This document shows, piece by piece, positions 24,500 to 37,492 of a DNA stretch of 64,000 nucleotides. A program made the position numbers and the translations under genes. Each line of letters begins with the position of its first letter. The stretch's first letter is position 1. The notes under the pieces were generated by a model. That model did not search any database and had not been told where the DNA came from. It worked only from the letters and a program-made list of their open reading frames with translations. This DNA comes from Mikania micrantha (lineage: Eukaryota > Streptophyta > Magnoliopsida > Asterales > Asteraceae), in contig CM018695.1 of the NCBI GenBank assembly GCA_009363875.1, positions 61,189,433 through 61,253,432 of the forward strand. Direction: 5' to 3'.

Positions 24500-25570
24500 T
24501 AACGGATGGGTTTTGGGATGATAATTATATGATTTAACTTGCCAAATTAATATATGATCATGTGTTTAAATGGTTTGAATTGAATAACTATGAGATTTTT
24601 ATGTGTTATAGGTTAAATACGGATATTGGATGCATTTTGGTAAGACCTAAAGTGATTGGAAGTGAATGGATTTTGTGCTTAAATGATAGAGGATTGAAAT
24701 ACAAAGATTTGGGTCTTTACGGGACTCAAAACGGACTTGAAACGCAAAAGTTATGACGAAAACAAGTTTTGGGGGTCTGGCCGGCGTCGCCTACGGCGAC
24801 TGGAGTATGTGTTGACAGAACTTGGCCGGCGTAACCTAAGGCAGTTGGAGCATGTTTTGATAGAACTTGGCCGACGTAGCCTACGGCCTGGGCGTAGCCT
24901 ACGGCGGTTGCGAATTCTGAACATATTTAAACCCCAAAAACTAAGGTTTTTTCATCTTCCAACCATTCCATTCGGCTAGGAATGACTTGGGACGAACTTA
25001 GAAGCCAAAATTGAAGGTTTTTCACCAATTCAACCCATCCGATCAAGGCATAATCATCCGGTATGAAGATCCAATTAGGTTTTGAAGATCAAATCATGAT
25101 GGGTCAATGCTAATTTCTTCACGATTGCTTCCGGGCAATTAGTTTTGAAAGTGAAACATTGTTTTGATGTTAAACTTAGGTTTTGAATTGTAACTTGCTT
25201 TGATTTTTGATTTGGTTGACGTAAACAATACATTTAAGTTTTAGTTTCTATGCATTACCATCAGTGACTCGGTTTTCTTGCATCGTTGACTCATTGGTAA
25301 TTATGTGTTGCTTAACATATCTTTATTGATAATGGTGTGAATAAGCAAATCTTAAACGTTTGTTCCACTATCATCACTTTAATCAAATTGAATACTAAAG
25401 TCATGTTCATGTAATTCCAATCTAGGGTTAGCATTAAATCATTGTGGATCTTTAAACCTAAACTTGGAAGTGATTGTCATTTCATTAATTGTTTTCAAGT
25501 TAAAGTTAAGTTTGTTGCTTTGCAACGATTTTCTAAATTCAAACCAAATTCAAGTTTACATTTGCTTTTC
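24500..25570 (+). repeat. Element D 5' LTR (3' end lost)
   Basis: Matches 33583-33926 plus 38184-38920 of the 3' LTR. Similarity stops near CAAGTTTACATTTG (~25560), so the last part of the LTR and the primer binding site are not recognisable. The right boundary is approximate. Confidence 0.8.
24775..24930 (+). promoter_or_regulatory. Element D LTR promoter: GGCGTAGCCTACGGC repeats and TATA-like box
   Basis: Four copies of GGC(G/C)TAGCCTACGGC-type inverted words lie at 24780-24905. They are followed at 24923-24930 by ATATTTAA, a TATA-like box ahead of ACCCC. The 3' LTR has the same arrangement on both sides of the E insertion. Confidence 0.5.
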
Positions 25571-25688
25571 AAAAACATAAATACACAAAAAGATTTGATT
25601 TTTCTTCCATTTTTGTTTTGTTTTGTTCATTGTTCGGAATTACACGTGGGGTTCTTTGTTTGTGTTGTGCAGGTAATCTTACAATTGC

Positions 25689-27730
25689 ATGCATACCCGT
25701 TATTCAAGGAAGACATCACCGTTGGTCTTTGATCCTGAAATTGAGAGAACTGCAAGGCATAATCGGGTATTGCATAGATCCGGATTGTTAGTACCTCCAA
25801 TCCAACAACAAATTGATCAAGAAGCATCAAACATGAGTCATCATAGTGACCATGGAGCCCCGCCAAACTACCCAAATCCACCACTACCACCACATCCTAG
25901 ACCATCACCATCTAACTACCATGATGATGAGGCTTTTCACCCTTATCCCGAACCACCTCAACCACCATCTTAAGGCTTATATGGAGGGGGTAATTTTCAA
26001 CCCTTTGGACCTCAACCAAATCCCATTTTTGGGCCACCACCTCCACATAACCCACCAAGGACTCCTCAAAGAACGAATCATGGGTTTTCTGACACACCAT
26101 CAACTCATATGAACCACCATGATGCCCCGTCTCGTCGAGTGAATAGTGTGTATCAAGAGGACAATATAAGAGCAAGAGTTAATGATTAGAATAATGGGTT
26201 GGACAACGAAGGAGATCAACATTATCAAGGAGGTTGGGATGACGATAGTAATGAAGCAGGATATGGACATTAGGAGAATCCACATTATGCTTATCCTAAT
26301 CAAGGATATCAAGGTCAACCGAGAGTTCCTAGAAGGCCTAACGTCAATCAACATCCTGATGGAGGATATGACCATTATCAAGATGGTGTGCCAAGGGCAC
26401 CTAATCGAGGTTCAGTTCAAGGTGTGGAAAGCCATTTTAGACCACACTTAGCAGTGAATGCTTCACCTATTTTCCGTCCTGAGGTAAGAGGCAGATCATT
26501 TGAAATAAGGCCACAATTATTGAACGTGCTACCAAAATTCTATGGTAAAGCAACAGAGGAACCGTATGTACATCTATCAGAATTTCAATTGGTTTGTGGC
26601 ACATTAGGAGGGCAAGATTTCACACCTGATCAAGTGACGTTAGTTCTATTTCAATTCACCTTGAAGGATGCAGCAAAGTTGTGGTTTTTAGCATTGTCAT
26701 CTGCTAGTATTTTCACATGGGAAGATTTCAACAACAGTTCCTTGATGAGTACTTTACTCCCCAACGAACTAGTGATGTTAGGCATGTGATAAGGACATTT
26801 CAGCAACAATCTGGAGAACTATTTTATGAAGATTTTAAGAGATTCAAACAGTTGCTACGAACATGTCCACATCACGGGATTTCTAAATGGGAGTTGATTG
26901 TTGCTTTCCATGATGGTTTGTCTACTGATGACATAAGGGATGTGAATTCCACTATAGGTGGAACATTTTTGTCTAACCCAGTAGATGTGGATTGGGATTA
27001 TTTGGAGAAGATGGCAGTAAATTCAAAGAGACAAGCACAATCTAGTAGAAGGAAGAAGTTTGCTACCGTGAAAGCTTCAGGAAGCTCTTATGATAGAATT
27101 GAAAAGTTGGAGAAAACAAATCAAGAATTGGAAAAGGAGTTGGCAAACTTGAAGATGGGTGGAAGCAAAAGTGCTACAAGGGAGAATCAAGTGTTTCATG
27201 TGTGTGATGCATGTGGGGAATTGGGTCATTCTACCTTGGATTGTCCTGGTCAAGGTGGAAGGGAAGAAGAAGTTAACCAAGTTTATGGAGATCGCAAGCC
27301 ATATGATATGAATTCTAATACATATCATTCAGGTTTAAGGAATCAACCAAATTTTTGTTATGGTAATTATTCTAACCAATCTAATACAAATTTTCAGGGT
27401 TCAAGTCAAGGAAGCCAACAGTACCAGAATAGGCATTCCAACTACAACAACCAAGGGTACAATCAAGGTGGGAACAGAGGCTATCAAAGAAACTATCAAG
27501 CCAACCAGGATCAAGGAACATCATCAGGAAATTCTGACACTTCCAACAAGGAGATTATGGACTTTCTGAAGGAGATGAGGAAGGACAATGAGGTAAGAGA
27601 CAAAACCGTTGAAGCTTTGACAAAGCAAGTGGGTCGATTGGCTGAGGAGGTAGCAATTTTGAGGAAGGATCCAGGCAAGCTACCAAGTGACACAAAAGGT
27701 AAATCCACAACATCAATCAAGCAGTTCTAA
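25689..27730 (+). pseudogene. Element D gag
   Basis: Athila-type Gag broken into several frames. The N-terminal proline/histidine-rich part (25689-25973) ends in a stop. The capsid region continues in other frames (26388-26789, then 26717-27730) after a frameshift. The capsid-like core is seen around SFEIRPQLLNVLPKFYGK and FQQQSGELFYEDFKRFK, followed by a coiled coil (KLEKTNQELEKELANLK) and one CCHC zinc knuckle (CDACGELGHSTLDC). An N/Q/Y-rich low-complexity tail and a second short coiled coil follow. It would form the particle shell in a live element; here at least one stop and one frameshift disrupt it. Confidence 0.85.
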
Positions 27731-27740
27731 GCCTCAGAAA

Positions 27741-28618
27741 TCAGCTCAAATCCATCAGGTAAGTATTCTTAGAAGTGGGAAGGTTTATGACAACAAGGTT
27801 GCCCCTCCTCCACAATTTGTTGAGGGTGTGGTGAAGAATGTAAATGAGAGTGATTAGAGTGAATGTGAAACTGAAGTTGCACCAAACAAACCAAACAAAA
27901 AAGTCACTTTCAAAATGCCACCACAAAATGATTTTCAAAAAGAATCCACTAAGGTTATGGAAAAGGAGATGGAGGGTAATACCATTCCTTTCCCAAAAGC
28001 TTTAGTTGATCCATCTAAGGTTTCAAATTTGAACAAGAGAGGCCCACAACAAGAGGAAATGTGGGAGGTTTTTAAACAAGTGAAAATTAATCTTCCTCTC
28101 ATTGATGCAATCAAACAAATTCCATCATATGCTAAGTATTTAAAAGAAACGTGCACTCAGAAAAGAAATCACAAAGTCCCCAAAAAGGTTGATTTGACTG
28201 AAAATGTGAGTGCGGTTGTAACGGGTATCCTCCCACCCAAACTTCAAGATCCGGGAACACCTTTGATGTAAGTATTCTCCCGGGGAGCTTGTATGATCAA
28301 TATGATTTTGGACCATTACAACGAGCCGACACCACTGTGGTGTTGGCCGATTTGACTTCCAAGCTCCCTAGGGTAATTGTTTCTGATGTAATTGTGATGG
28401 TTGAAGGTTTTTACTACCCTATTGATTTATTGGTTTTGGACTATGCCATTATCGATCCGTTAAGGCAATCCACAGTGATTTTGGGTCGTCCATTTTTGGC
28501 TACTTCTAATGCTTTGGTTAATTGTAGGACTGGAACAGTGGACATGACTTTTGGCAACCGGAAACTCCAATTGAATGTTTTTTCTAATATTGCTAACTCT
28601 CGAGTCAACGATGAATGA
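27741..28618 (+). pseudogene. Element D protease region, active site deleted
   Basis: Continues from gag. After KQIPSYAKYLKETCTQKR the usual retropepsin segment with the catalytic aspartate should appear. Instead, near 28262-28275 the sequence passes from PGTPL directly to VSILPGSLYDQYDF in another frame, so the D-(L/T)-GA motif is missing. The C-terminal protease part is recognisable (VILGRPFLATSNALV). It cannot act as a protease. Confidence 0.75.
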
Positions 28619-28621
28619 TTT

Positions 28622-29818
28622 ATGGCGGACATTGTTGACGGATGTCTATCCCACGTAAGTGGAGGAGACACCATAGAAATGCGTTTTGCTTGTGATAGGG
28701 ATGAGTTAAGCATGGTAAAAGACATGGAAGAAGAAGATCGGAAGATGGAAGTGCTAGTGGCAAGTGATGGTCATCCACCATGGATAATTCAAGTGGAAAG
28801 TATACCAGATAGCATAGACTCCAAAGTCAAGCCCTCTTTGGAGGATCCACCAAAATCTGAACTTAAGGAGTTACCTAAACACCTTAAGTATGCTTTCTTG
28901 GGTGAAAATAACATTTTACATGTAATTATTGCAGCAAATTTGGATGAAGCACAAGAGGAAGCTTTGATGGAAATGTTGGTGACACATAAAGCTGCAACCG
29001 GATGGACCATAGCTGATTTGAGGGGAATTAGCCCCTCCATTGTGATGCACAAGATCATTATGGATGAAAAGATCAAGCCTTCACGTGACACTCAAAGAAG
29101 ACTGAATCCAAACATGCGTGAAGTGGTGAAGAAAGAGGTTCTCAAGTGGTTAGATGCTGGAATCATTTACCCAATCTCAGACAGTACATGGGTAAGTCCT
29201 ACACAAACAATTCCAAAGAAAGCTGGGATTCGAGTAATCAAAGATGACAAAGGTGAGGAGATTGCAACCCGACCGGTAACCGGGTAGCGGATTTGCATTG
29301 ATTACCGTAAGTTAAATGCAACCACTTCAAAGGATCATTTTCCTTTGCCTTTCATTGATCAAATTATGGAAAAGCATGTAGGTCAGAAGATTTATTATTT
29401 TTTTGATGGGTATTCAGGGTATAATCAAATTTCTATTCATCCGGATGATCAACAAAATACTACATTTACATGTCCATATGGCACTTTCGCATTTAGGCGA
29501 ATGCAATTTGGATTGTGTAATGCCCCAGCCACCTTTCAAAGGTGCATGATGAGTATCTTTTTAGATATGGTTAGGGATTCTTTGGAGATCTTCATGGATG
29601 ATTTTTCAATTTTTCGTCCTTCTTTTGAAACATGTCTTGAACAATTAACAAAGGTTTTAAAAAGATGTGTTGAAACCAACCTTGTCTTAAGTTGGGAGAA
29701 AAGTCATTTTATGGTTCAAGAAGGCATTGTGTTGGGTCATGTGATTTCGAGTCGTGGGATTAAGGTTGATCATGCTAAAGTTCAAGTCATTTCAACTTAC
29801 CTCCTCCTGCGAACGTAA
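28622..29818 (+). pseudogene. Element D reverse transcriptase
   Basis: Reverse transcriptase domain: RRLNPNMREVVKKEV and the WVSPTQTIPKK segment, then RICIDYRKLNATT after an in-frame TAG at 29285-29287 (a tryptophan-like position before arginine). FDGYSGYNQI, FRRMQFGLCNAPATFQR and the catalytic FMDD box (~29595) follow, then LGHVISSRGIKVD. The frame ends at TAA 29816-29818, just before the RNase H connection. One stop and a frameshift separate it from a working enzyme. Confidence 0.9.
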
Positions 29819-29835
29819 AGGGCATTAGATCATTT

Positions 29836-31773
29836 TTGGGACACGTGGGTTTTTATAGAAGATTCATCAAAAAATTCAGTGTCATTACAAAACCGTTGTG
29901 TAACTTGCAGTTGAAAGATGTTCCATTTGCTTTTGATGATGCTTGTGTCACTGCTTTTAATGTGCTTAAACAAAAGTTAGTTGAAGCCCCAATTTTGCAA
30001 TCACTGGATTGGTCAAAACCTTTTGAGATAATGTGTGATGCCAGTGATTACGCAGTTGGGGCTGTTTTGGGTCAATGGGTAGAAAAGAAACCCTTTGCCA
30101 TTTACTATGCAAACAAAACCTTGTCAGACGCCCAGTTGAATTACATGACAACAGAAAAGGAATTGCTTGCAATAGTGTTTGCGTTAGATAAATTTCGGTC
30201 ATATTTGTGGGGTAGCAAGGTTATTATTTATTCTGATCATACTGCTTTCAGGTACCTCATGGATAAGAAGGATGCGAAACCAAGGCTGATTAGATGGATT
30301 CTTTTGCTTCAAGAATTCGATTTGGAGATCCGTGATAAGAAAGGAAGTGATAATGTGGTGGCGGATCATTTGTCATGTGTCATTCACAATGACAAAGAAC
30401 AGGGAGTTGATATCAAAGAAACATTCCCTGATGAACATTTGTTACATGTGTCTACCGAGCCATGGTATGCTAATTTTGCAAATTATTTGGCTGCAGGTAC
30501 ACTTCCGGAACATTGGACAAAGAGAAGAAAGCAACAATTCTTGACTCAAGCAAAGCATTACATCTGGGATGAGCCAGATTTGTTCAAAGTGGGAGCCGAT
30601 CAACTGATTAGAAGATGCATTCCGGATGCAGAAATCCCATCGGTTCTACAACACTTGCATGCATCTGCATGTGGCGGTCATTTCAGTGGCCAGAAAACGG
30701 GACATAAAGTGTTGTCTTGTGGGCTCTATTGGCCTACAATTTTTAAGGATGCTTTTGAGTTGGCTAAAAATTGCTTAAATTGTCAAAAGATGGGGAGTAT
30801 TTCTAAACGAAATGAGATGCCCATGCATCCCATTCTTGTTGTGGACATTTTTGATGTATGGGGCATCGATTTTATGGCGCCATTCCCTAACTCTTTTGGG
30901 AATTTGTACATCTTAGTAGCGGTAGACTATGTTTCAAAGTGGGTTGAAGCAATCGCTACTAAGACAAATGACCATACCGTTGTGTGTAAGTTTGTCCAAT
31001 CAAACATATTTTCAAAATTTGGTCTCCCTAGGGTGATCATCAGTGATGGGGGTTCCTATTTTAAAAATTTTCACTTTGACAAACTTCTCAAACGGTATGG
31101 CATAGACCATCAGATTTCCACTCCGTATCATCCTCAAACAAGTGGGCAAGTGGAAGTGTCCAATAGGCAAATCAAAGAGATTTTACAGAAAATCGTGCGA
31201 GCCGACGGTAAGGATTGGTCAACTAAGTTGAATGATACTTTATGGGCGTACCGCATGGCATACAAAACTCCTATTGGCACTACACCATACCAGTTGGTTT
31301 ATGGGAAAGGATGTCACTTACCGGTTGAACTTGCACATCGAGCATTGTGGGCAATTAAAAGTGTTAATTTGGACTATGACAATGCAGGTAAGGAAATGAA
31401 GCTCAACTTGTGCGAGTTGGAAAAGTTGCGGGATGAAGCATACGAATGTGCTGCTGCTTAAAAAGCCAAACCTAAGGCGGTAAATGATGCGAAGATTCGG
31501 TTAAGTAAGTTTGAAGTAGGCTAACAGGTGTGGCTTTACAATTCACGGTTGAAGCTATTTCCAGGGAAACTCAAAAGCAGGTGGACTGGACCATACTCCA
31601 TCATCCGTGTTGGCAACTTTGGATACGTCGAGATTGAATACTTTGATGCTCACATACGACAAGTGGTGAACGGGCATTGTTTGAAACTGTATATGGAAGC
31701 TAATGACATCAATGGGTTAGCAAAGCAATCAGAAAGTGTTAGCTGCACTTTTCTGATTGACATAGCCGATTAA
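29836..31773 (+). pseudogene. Element D RNase H and integrase
   Basis: A long open stretch (29836-31461) holds the connection ([11 protein letters not shown]), RNase H ([32 protein letters not shown]), the HHCC integrase finger (H..H..CLNCQK) and the DDE core. The core carries WGIDFM, ISDGG and the glutamate of [10 protein letters not shown] stop at 31459-31461 is followed by the integrase C-terminus in frame (KSRWTGPYSIIRV), ending at 31773. No chromodomain is seen, consistent with Athila/Tat rather than chromoviruses. Confidence 0.92.
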
Positions 31774-33582
31774 CAATGGCCAGATGTTGTCGGGCTGATG
31801 ACGCTAAACTTAGCGCTAATTGGGAGGCAACCCAAGAACTTTGTGGATGTGTTCACTAAAAACCCTCATGAGACTTCACCCGTCCACTCGGGCTACTGAG
31901 GTGTTTAAAGGCTTGTTGCATACGCTAAATGCAACCGTGTTTCCTTCGAAAGTGAGCTACGTTTTGTTTTTTTCCTGCTTTCTTTTTCATGTTTTTACAG
32001 GTTTATCAAACCCAGAGTCACACACAAGTGTGGGGAAGATGTCACCCAAGGATGGATGGACACCACAAAAGGGATTTTTGAGGATCCAAAATCCCCGTAC
32101 TATTGAACACTCATTGATCCATGATCAGGTCCATGTGTTCTTCTCTTACATTGTGCTATATGTGATGTAATTGGATAATGGTACTTGGGCGGCAGGGCGG
32201 TTATGTGTGAACAATGCAGTTACTTATTTTGGTGTGCTAGTAGTATGTCTCGGATTGCTGTGTGTTGGTTTGTATGTTATGATTGAATTGGTATGGAGAC
32301 ATACGTCGTTTTTTAAAAAAAATCTCATGAGTGGCAAAATATCATAAATTTGACCCTAAAACCCATACATTGGGAACAGTGTATTCCAAGTGTGGGGATG
32401 AAGGGAGTTTGAAACATTTTTTTTGAAAAGTTGGCCCTTTAAATGATCTAATAGGATATGAAAGCGACGTATTCAATGCATGCCAATTCAATTTCTACTT
32501 GTGGTGTTGAGATCCTTGATCATGGTTCATATCATGTAAAAGACAAATGAAGTGTTGCTAGTAGGTAGTTTTAAGGAAATTGTTAGAGTTTGCCTAGCTA
32601 GGATTAACAAGCTATTGGGAATAAATGCATGCACACATCGGCAACCCTATTTCCCACTTTGGTGAGAGTTGAAGCCTACTAGTTATTAGATTCAGTTACA
32701 AATACATATCTTTGTTGTTGAGGTTAGGCCACATGTTTTTTTTCTGTTTCAGAACTTGTGTAATTTGATACATGCTGAGATTGTGGGCTTGATAGACACA
32801 CACAGATGACAAAGGCATCTTAGGACGTCCATTTTTTTTGACACCTTTTGTGTATTGAATTGTTCACCCGAAACTATACCATTAGAAGCCCATTTGAGCC
32901 TTATAGCCTTTCTTTGTTAACACCTACATGTTCAATCTATTTCATTTGTAAACGTTGGCAGACTTATGATGACATGCAAAACTAAAGTTATTGAAAACAA
33001 AAGAAGAAAATGAAAAGAAACAAAAAAGAAACAAAAAGAAAAATGAAAAGAAAAAAAAAGAAAAGAAAAGTTGACAAGTATGTAATTGTCAGTAGTTGTG
33101 AATAAGAACGGTCATACAGTGTGGTTCCATTATTTTGTTTTAGCCAGTTTTAAGCCAAATGTTTCCTACCTTTACCCAAGCCTAAAACCTCCTTTAGATA
33201 TGTGTGTTGTCTATGCGATACAATGGAGGTGTGATTTTTATACAAGGCTATGATAATATATTTACATGTTTGGTTTTTGAGTGATTAACACTGGTGCATT
33301 TTTCACTGGTTCAGATATTAAACCGAGTGGAGTGAAAAATTGAAAGGGGTGTGTGTATGAGAATAAAAACCGGAAGCATGTTAGGTTTAGTTAGGCGAAT
33401 TATGTTTTGAATGAGAACCATTGTTGCCTGCTGAGTAACACATCTACTTCTGATTTGTGAATGGGGTATGATCTTGGATCTCAGCTAATGCATGGTAGGG
33501 ATAATTGATAGTACCTGGATGCGTTGTGGGATTGTTTCGATTAGCTTTGCTTAAGGGCAAGCAAAGGTCAAGTGTGGGTATT
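31774..33582 (+). other. Element D 3' noncoding region
   Basis: Between pol and the 3' LTR. No envelope-like gene was recognised, although Athila elements often carry one. CAAGTGTGGGGA-type purine strings (32024-32035, 32388-32400, and CAAGTGTGGGTATT next to the LTR at 33569-33582) resemble repeated polypurine tracts. A long A/G tract lies at 32994-33070. Confidence 0.6.
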
Positions 33583-34679
33583 TGATGGATGGGTTTTGGG
33601 ATGATAATTATATGAGTTAACTTGCCAAATTAATATATGATCATGTGCTTAAATGGTTAGAATTGAATAGCTATGAGATTTTGATGTGTTATAGGTTAAA
33701 TGCATATTGGATGCATTTTGGTAAGACCAAAAGTGATTGTAAGTGAATGGATTTTGTGCTTAAATGATAGAGGATTGAAAGACGAAGATTTGGGTCTTTA
33801 CCGGACTCAAAACGGACTGGAAACGCAAAAGTTATTAAGAAAACAAGTTTTGGGGGTCAGGCCGGCGTAGCCTACGGTAGCTGGAGTATGTGTTGACAGA
33901 ACTTGGCTGGCGTAACCTACGGCCTGTGTCACACCCCGAGCCGGCGGGGTTGGATCGGAGTCCCCGTCGGGCGGAAGGTTTCCCGGGGTGCGATATCGCG
34001 GATGATAATCAAGATGATCAGATTGTTTACATAGCATCAATGTTTAAGAATAACTAAAGCACAATCACATGATAACTAGGATTACAAAGTTAAATTACAT
34101 TGTCAATGTTTTGCAATTTAACTGAGTAAACCTATCAAAAGAATAACATGTTTATATCTTGTATCTGTACAAGATATCAAAAGTAATGTGTATCATCAAC
34201 AAAAGATGTGCTTCCCAAAAGTCTACTAGGTCCTCTATCTGGGCAGCCTAGTATGCAAATCCAAAAGTCATAGTTTAAACCTATTCATCACCTGAAAATG
34301 CATGTAAGAAAACAAGGTCAACACAATGGTTGGTGAGTTCATAAAGTTTATAAGTTTAAAATAGTTTTAACAAACCTCCTTCGGTAAAACCTTAACCTCA
34401 TTAACTCCACCTGTAACATCCGAATCGGTATGCTTATATATAGGGCATATGTAAGGGACAAGCCCTAGCCAACATCCCACCACATACTAATTCAGATATG
34501 ACACTGTTGTTAATAATAATTAAGCATTTTACCTACCAATCAACCCATTCCTCATCAAGCTTTTGATTTCTGTTTCAAAGTTTACAAGTCTATATTGTTT
34601 ACCAGTGTTAGTCTCAATGTCTGTTTATCAAGCATCAAGTTTCACACGCACATAGTTTAGCTGTCCCTAATCCCATACG

Positions 34680-35130
34680 TGAGTACAAGCTCTGCACTAG
34701 CAGTAGTTTAGCAATTACGTAGCTCACCGATTAGTTAAGCTTAGTCTAGCAATTACGTGTCTCCTATACAAGATAAAAGCTCTGGTTTACCAGTAGTTTA
34801 GCAATTACATATCTCATATATAGACACAAGCCATGCATACACAAGTAATTCCAGCAATTACATATCTCATATAAGCAGACAAAAGCTCTGGATTACCAGT
34901 AGTTTAGCCATTACATGTCTCTTATATAGATAATAGCTTAGCATCGCAATGTTTATGTTTAGCAAGTACATACCTCATATAAGCAGACAACAGCTCTGGA
35001 TTACCAGTAGTTTAGCCATTACATGTCTCTTATATAGGTAATAGCTTAGTCTCGTTACGTTTATGTTTTACATATATCTCAATCCATTGGTACAAGCTCT
35101 GGATTACCAGTAGTTTAGCCATTACGTAGC
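34680..35130 (-). repeat. ~100-bp tandem repeat in solo LTR E
   Basis: The word CAGTAGTTTAGC followed by (A/C)ATTAC recurs at about 34702, 34792, 34900, 35005 and 35107, together with AGCTCTGGATTACC. The copies are diverged. Confidence 0.65.
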
Positions 35131-35282
35131 CTATGATTGGATATATGTACCATGTTTCATGCGCAATTAGTAGTTTCAAGCATACAATTCAAGTGTTCAT
35201 ACAATGTTTCATCATGAATCCCATATGTTTGCATCAAGTCTCAAGTTCATAGTATCAAGTTTCTCAAGTATAAGTATTCAAG

Positions 35283-35500
35283 TCTCATGTGGAAAGTATA
35301 AAGCCTCACAAGTCTAAGCAATAAAGTCTCATGTTTGAAGTATAAAGTCTCACAAGTCTAAGCATTCAAGTCTCATGTTTGAAGTATAAAGTCTCACAAG
35401 TCTAAGCATTCAAGTCTCATGTTTGATGTATAAAGTCTCACAAGTCTAAGCATCGAGTCTCATGTTTGAAGTATAAAGTCTCACAAGTCTAGACATTTCA
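35283..35500 (-). repeat. ~45-bp tandem repeat in solo LTR E
   Basis: About five copies of a unit containing AAGTCTCATGTTTGAAGTAT and AAAGTCTCACAAGTCTAAGC in head-to-tail order. Confidence 0.8.
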
Positions 35501-36589
35501 AGTCTCACGAAACACCAACAATGTTTAAAGTATAAAGTTTCATGAATATAAGTATCATGTTTCATGCATATGTATCAAGTCTAAGGCTTTTCAATGTTTA
35601 CTAAGTTCCACCAATAAGTTTCAACATAAGTATAAAGTTTATGTTTAAAGCATTAAATAACATTTCAATACTTTTAAGAAAATGTTTAACATGCTTCTCA
35701 GTCCCGAAGTAAAAAACAAATTAGTTTGAAAAGGGACAAATGAACTCACCTTGTGTCCGTAGTGATTGACTAAGTAGAATAAGAATGTGCGCGCTCTTTG
35801 TTTGCTCTTGTTTTGATATTCACGCTCCTGTATCGATTTCGTAGTATTCATAGCATATAAACATGTGTTGTAGTGATTTGTGTGCGTGTAAGTATTAGTC
35901 CTAAAGTTGACTAACACTTTTGAGTCTTATTCATTATCCGGCCCGGGATTCAATATGTTAAGTAATGTGGTGTTAAATATCGTTGCTTAATTGTAATTCT
36001 TTGGGTAAATGTTTAACTTATTCGTCAAAGCTTTTCTAGTAAGAATATTTTAAGACTTTGTATCTTTACATTACTCTCTTAATATCACTTTGATTATAAT
36101 GATATTTCATGTCTTTGCTTATTGTCATTTCCAAAGTTCATACATGTTTTAGCCATTGGTTTAGACTCCATTGGGCCGGACATTGTTGGGCCTCGTGAGT
36201 ATTTCTCGATCTAACAAGGAGTTTGGACCGAAATATTTAGTTTGGGCCATCTAAGGTGGACGTGGGCCGAAATGGTTATCATGGGCAAATTGGGCCAACA
36301 TGGCCTACACGTTGAAATCCATTGGTTGGGTGTCCTATTGGGCCTAGTAGGCTATTAGGCCACATGATTGAGCCGGTTATCATGCTTGGGCCGAAAGCAA
36401 AAGTCGAGCCGAATTGGGTTGGCCTGGACCGGCTAGGCATCTTGTGGGCTTAGGCTAGACATTCATGGGCCATTAGCATGTGTGTGGGCTAAGACTAAAT
36501 GATTGGGCCAAGGACTTATGCTGTTGGGCCATGCAATCACGGCTGGGCATGGTCGACCAACACCAACCAGCGAACCTCCCAACCAGAAA

Positions 36590-37070
36590 CAAAAGGGTTC
36601 GGCTGCTGCATGGTTTATGAGCATGGGTTAGTGGTCCTGCAAGGGCTCGGCAGCACAAAGGGTTCGCCGATGGTTCATTAGGGTTCGTCGCAACTGATGA
36701 ATTCGGTGAGAGGATGGTTCGTGGCTTATGGTGACTACTGCCAAGGGTTCGCAGCCAACATAGAAGGTTTGTAGCCCAGAGCTTAGCATGAGGGTTCAGT
36801 CATCAGATCAGAATGGTTCGGCCAAATGCACATAGAAGGTTCGGGAGTCATAATAACCGTGCATGGGTTTGTGGATGGAAATAGGTTCGTGACTTGTTGG
36901 TGCAAGGTTCGGCCTGAGGAGGTTAGGTTCGCCATATAGGGTTCGGTGCTAAACAAGGTTCGTCCCGGACTGGTGGGTTCGCCTGAGGGATGGTTCGTGA
37001 GAGGGAAGCAGCGAGGGTTCGTCCCTTTAATCAAAGGTTCGGCCACCCTTAACAGGGTTCGGCCGACCCA
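36590..37070 (-). repeat. GGTTCG-rich repeat cluster in solo LTR E
   Basis: More than a dozen GGTTCG words with irregular spacing in ~480 bp. On the LTR's own (minus) strand they read CGAACC and lie downstream of the TATA box, in the presumed transcribed leader. Confidence 0.7.
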
Positions 37071-37484
37071 TGGTTTTCAGCAACAGCTCGCCATCATTGC
37101 TACATGGTCCCGGCTTGTTTCCAACGGTTTTGAGGAGTGAATATCGACCCACGAGGATGTAATGAGTGCGTGGTTTAGGGCTGTTAACCGGTTGTATGTG
37201 TGTATTCGAGTTAGTTTAAGAAACCCTAATTTTCAGCGACTTCGTGGCTTATTACCTCGAAATTTCGTGGACAAATCTTCCGATCTGTTGTACTTTCACG
37301 TAAAGGAGCTCGAGGTCTTCACTTGGACACCAAGAACACGCGAATTGGTGGGGTTATGAGCAAGTTATGAAGCTCAAAAGTATCAAAAATGGTGGTTTTA
37401 GGTGGTGATGGGGAAATGAACGGGAAAGAGAGAGTAGTGAGAGAGAGGATATGTGTTAAATGATAAAATTCACCTCATTTATGG

Positions 37485-37492
37485 TATTTATA
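37485..37492 (-). promoter_or_regulatory. Solo LTR E TATA box
   Basis: TATAAATA on the minus strand, preceded by CCCCGGGG. It fits a pol II promoter of the LTR. Confidence 0.5.

Noticed and set aside
31820..32170. 116-codon frame after element D integrase
   Set aside because: Considered as an Athila envelope-like gene, but it is short, has no membrane or surface-protein features, and lies in the usual non-coding 3' region.
36473..37140. Several 60-90 codon frames in solo LTR E
   Set aside because: Produced by the GGTTCG-rich repeats; no domain and they lie inside an LTR.
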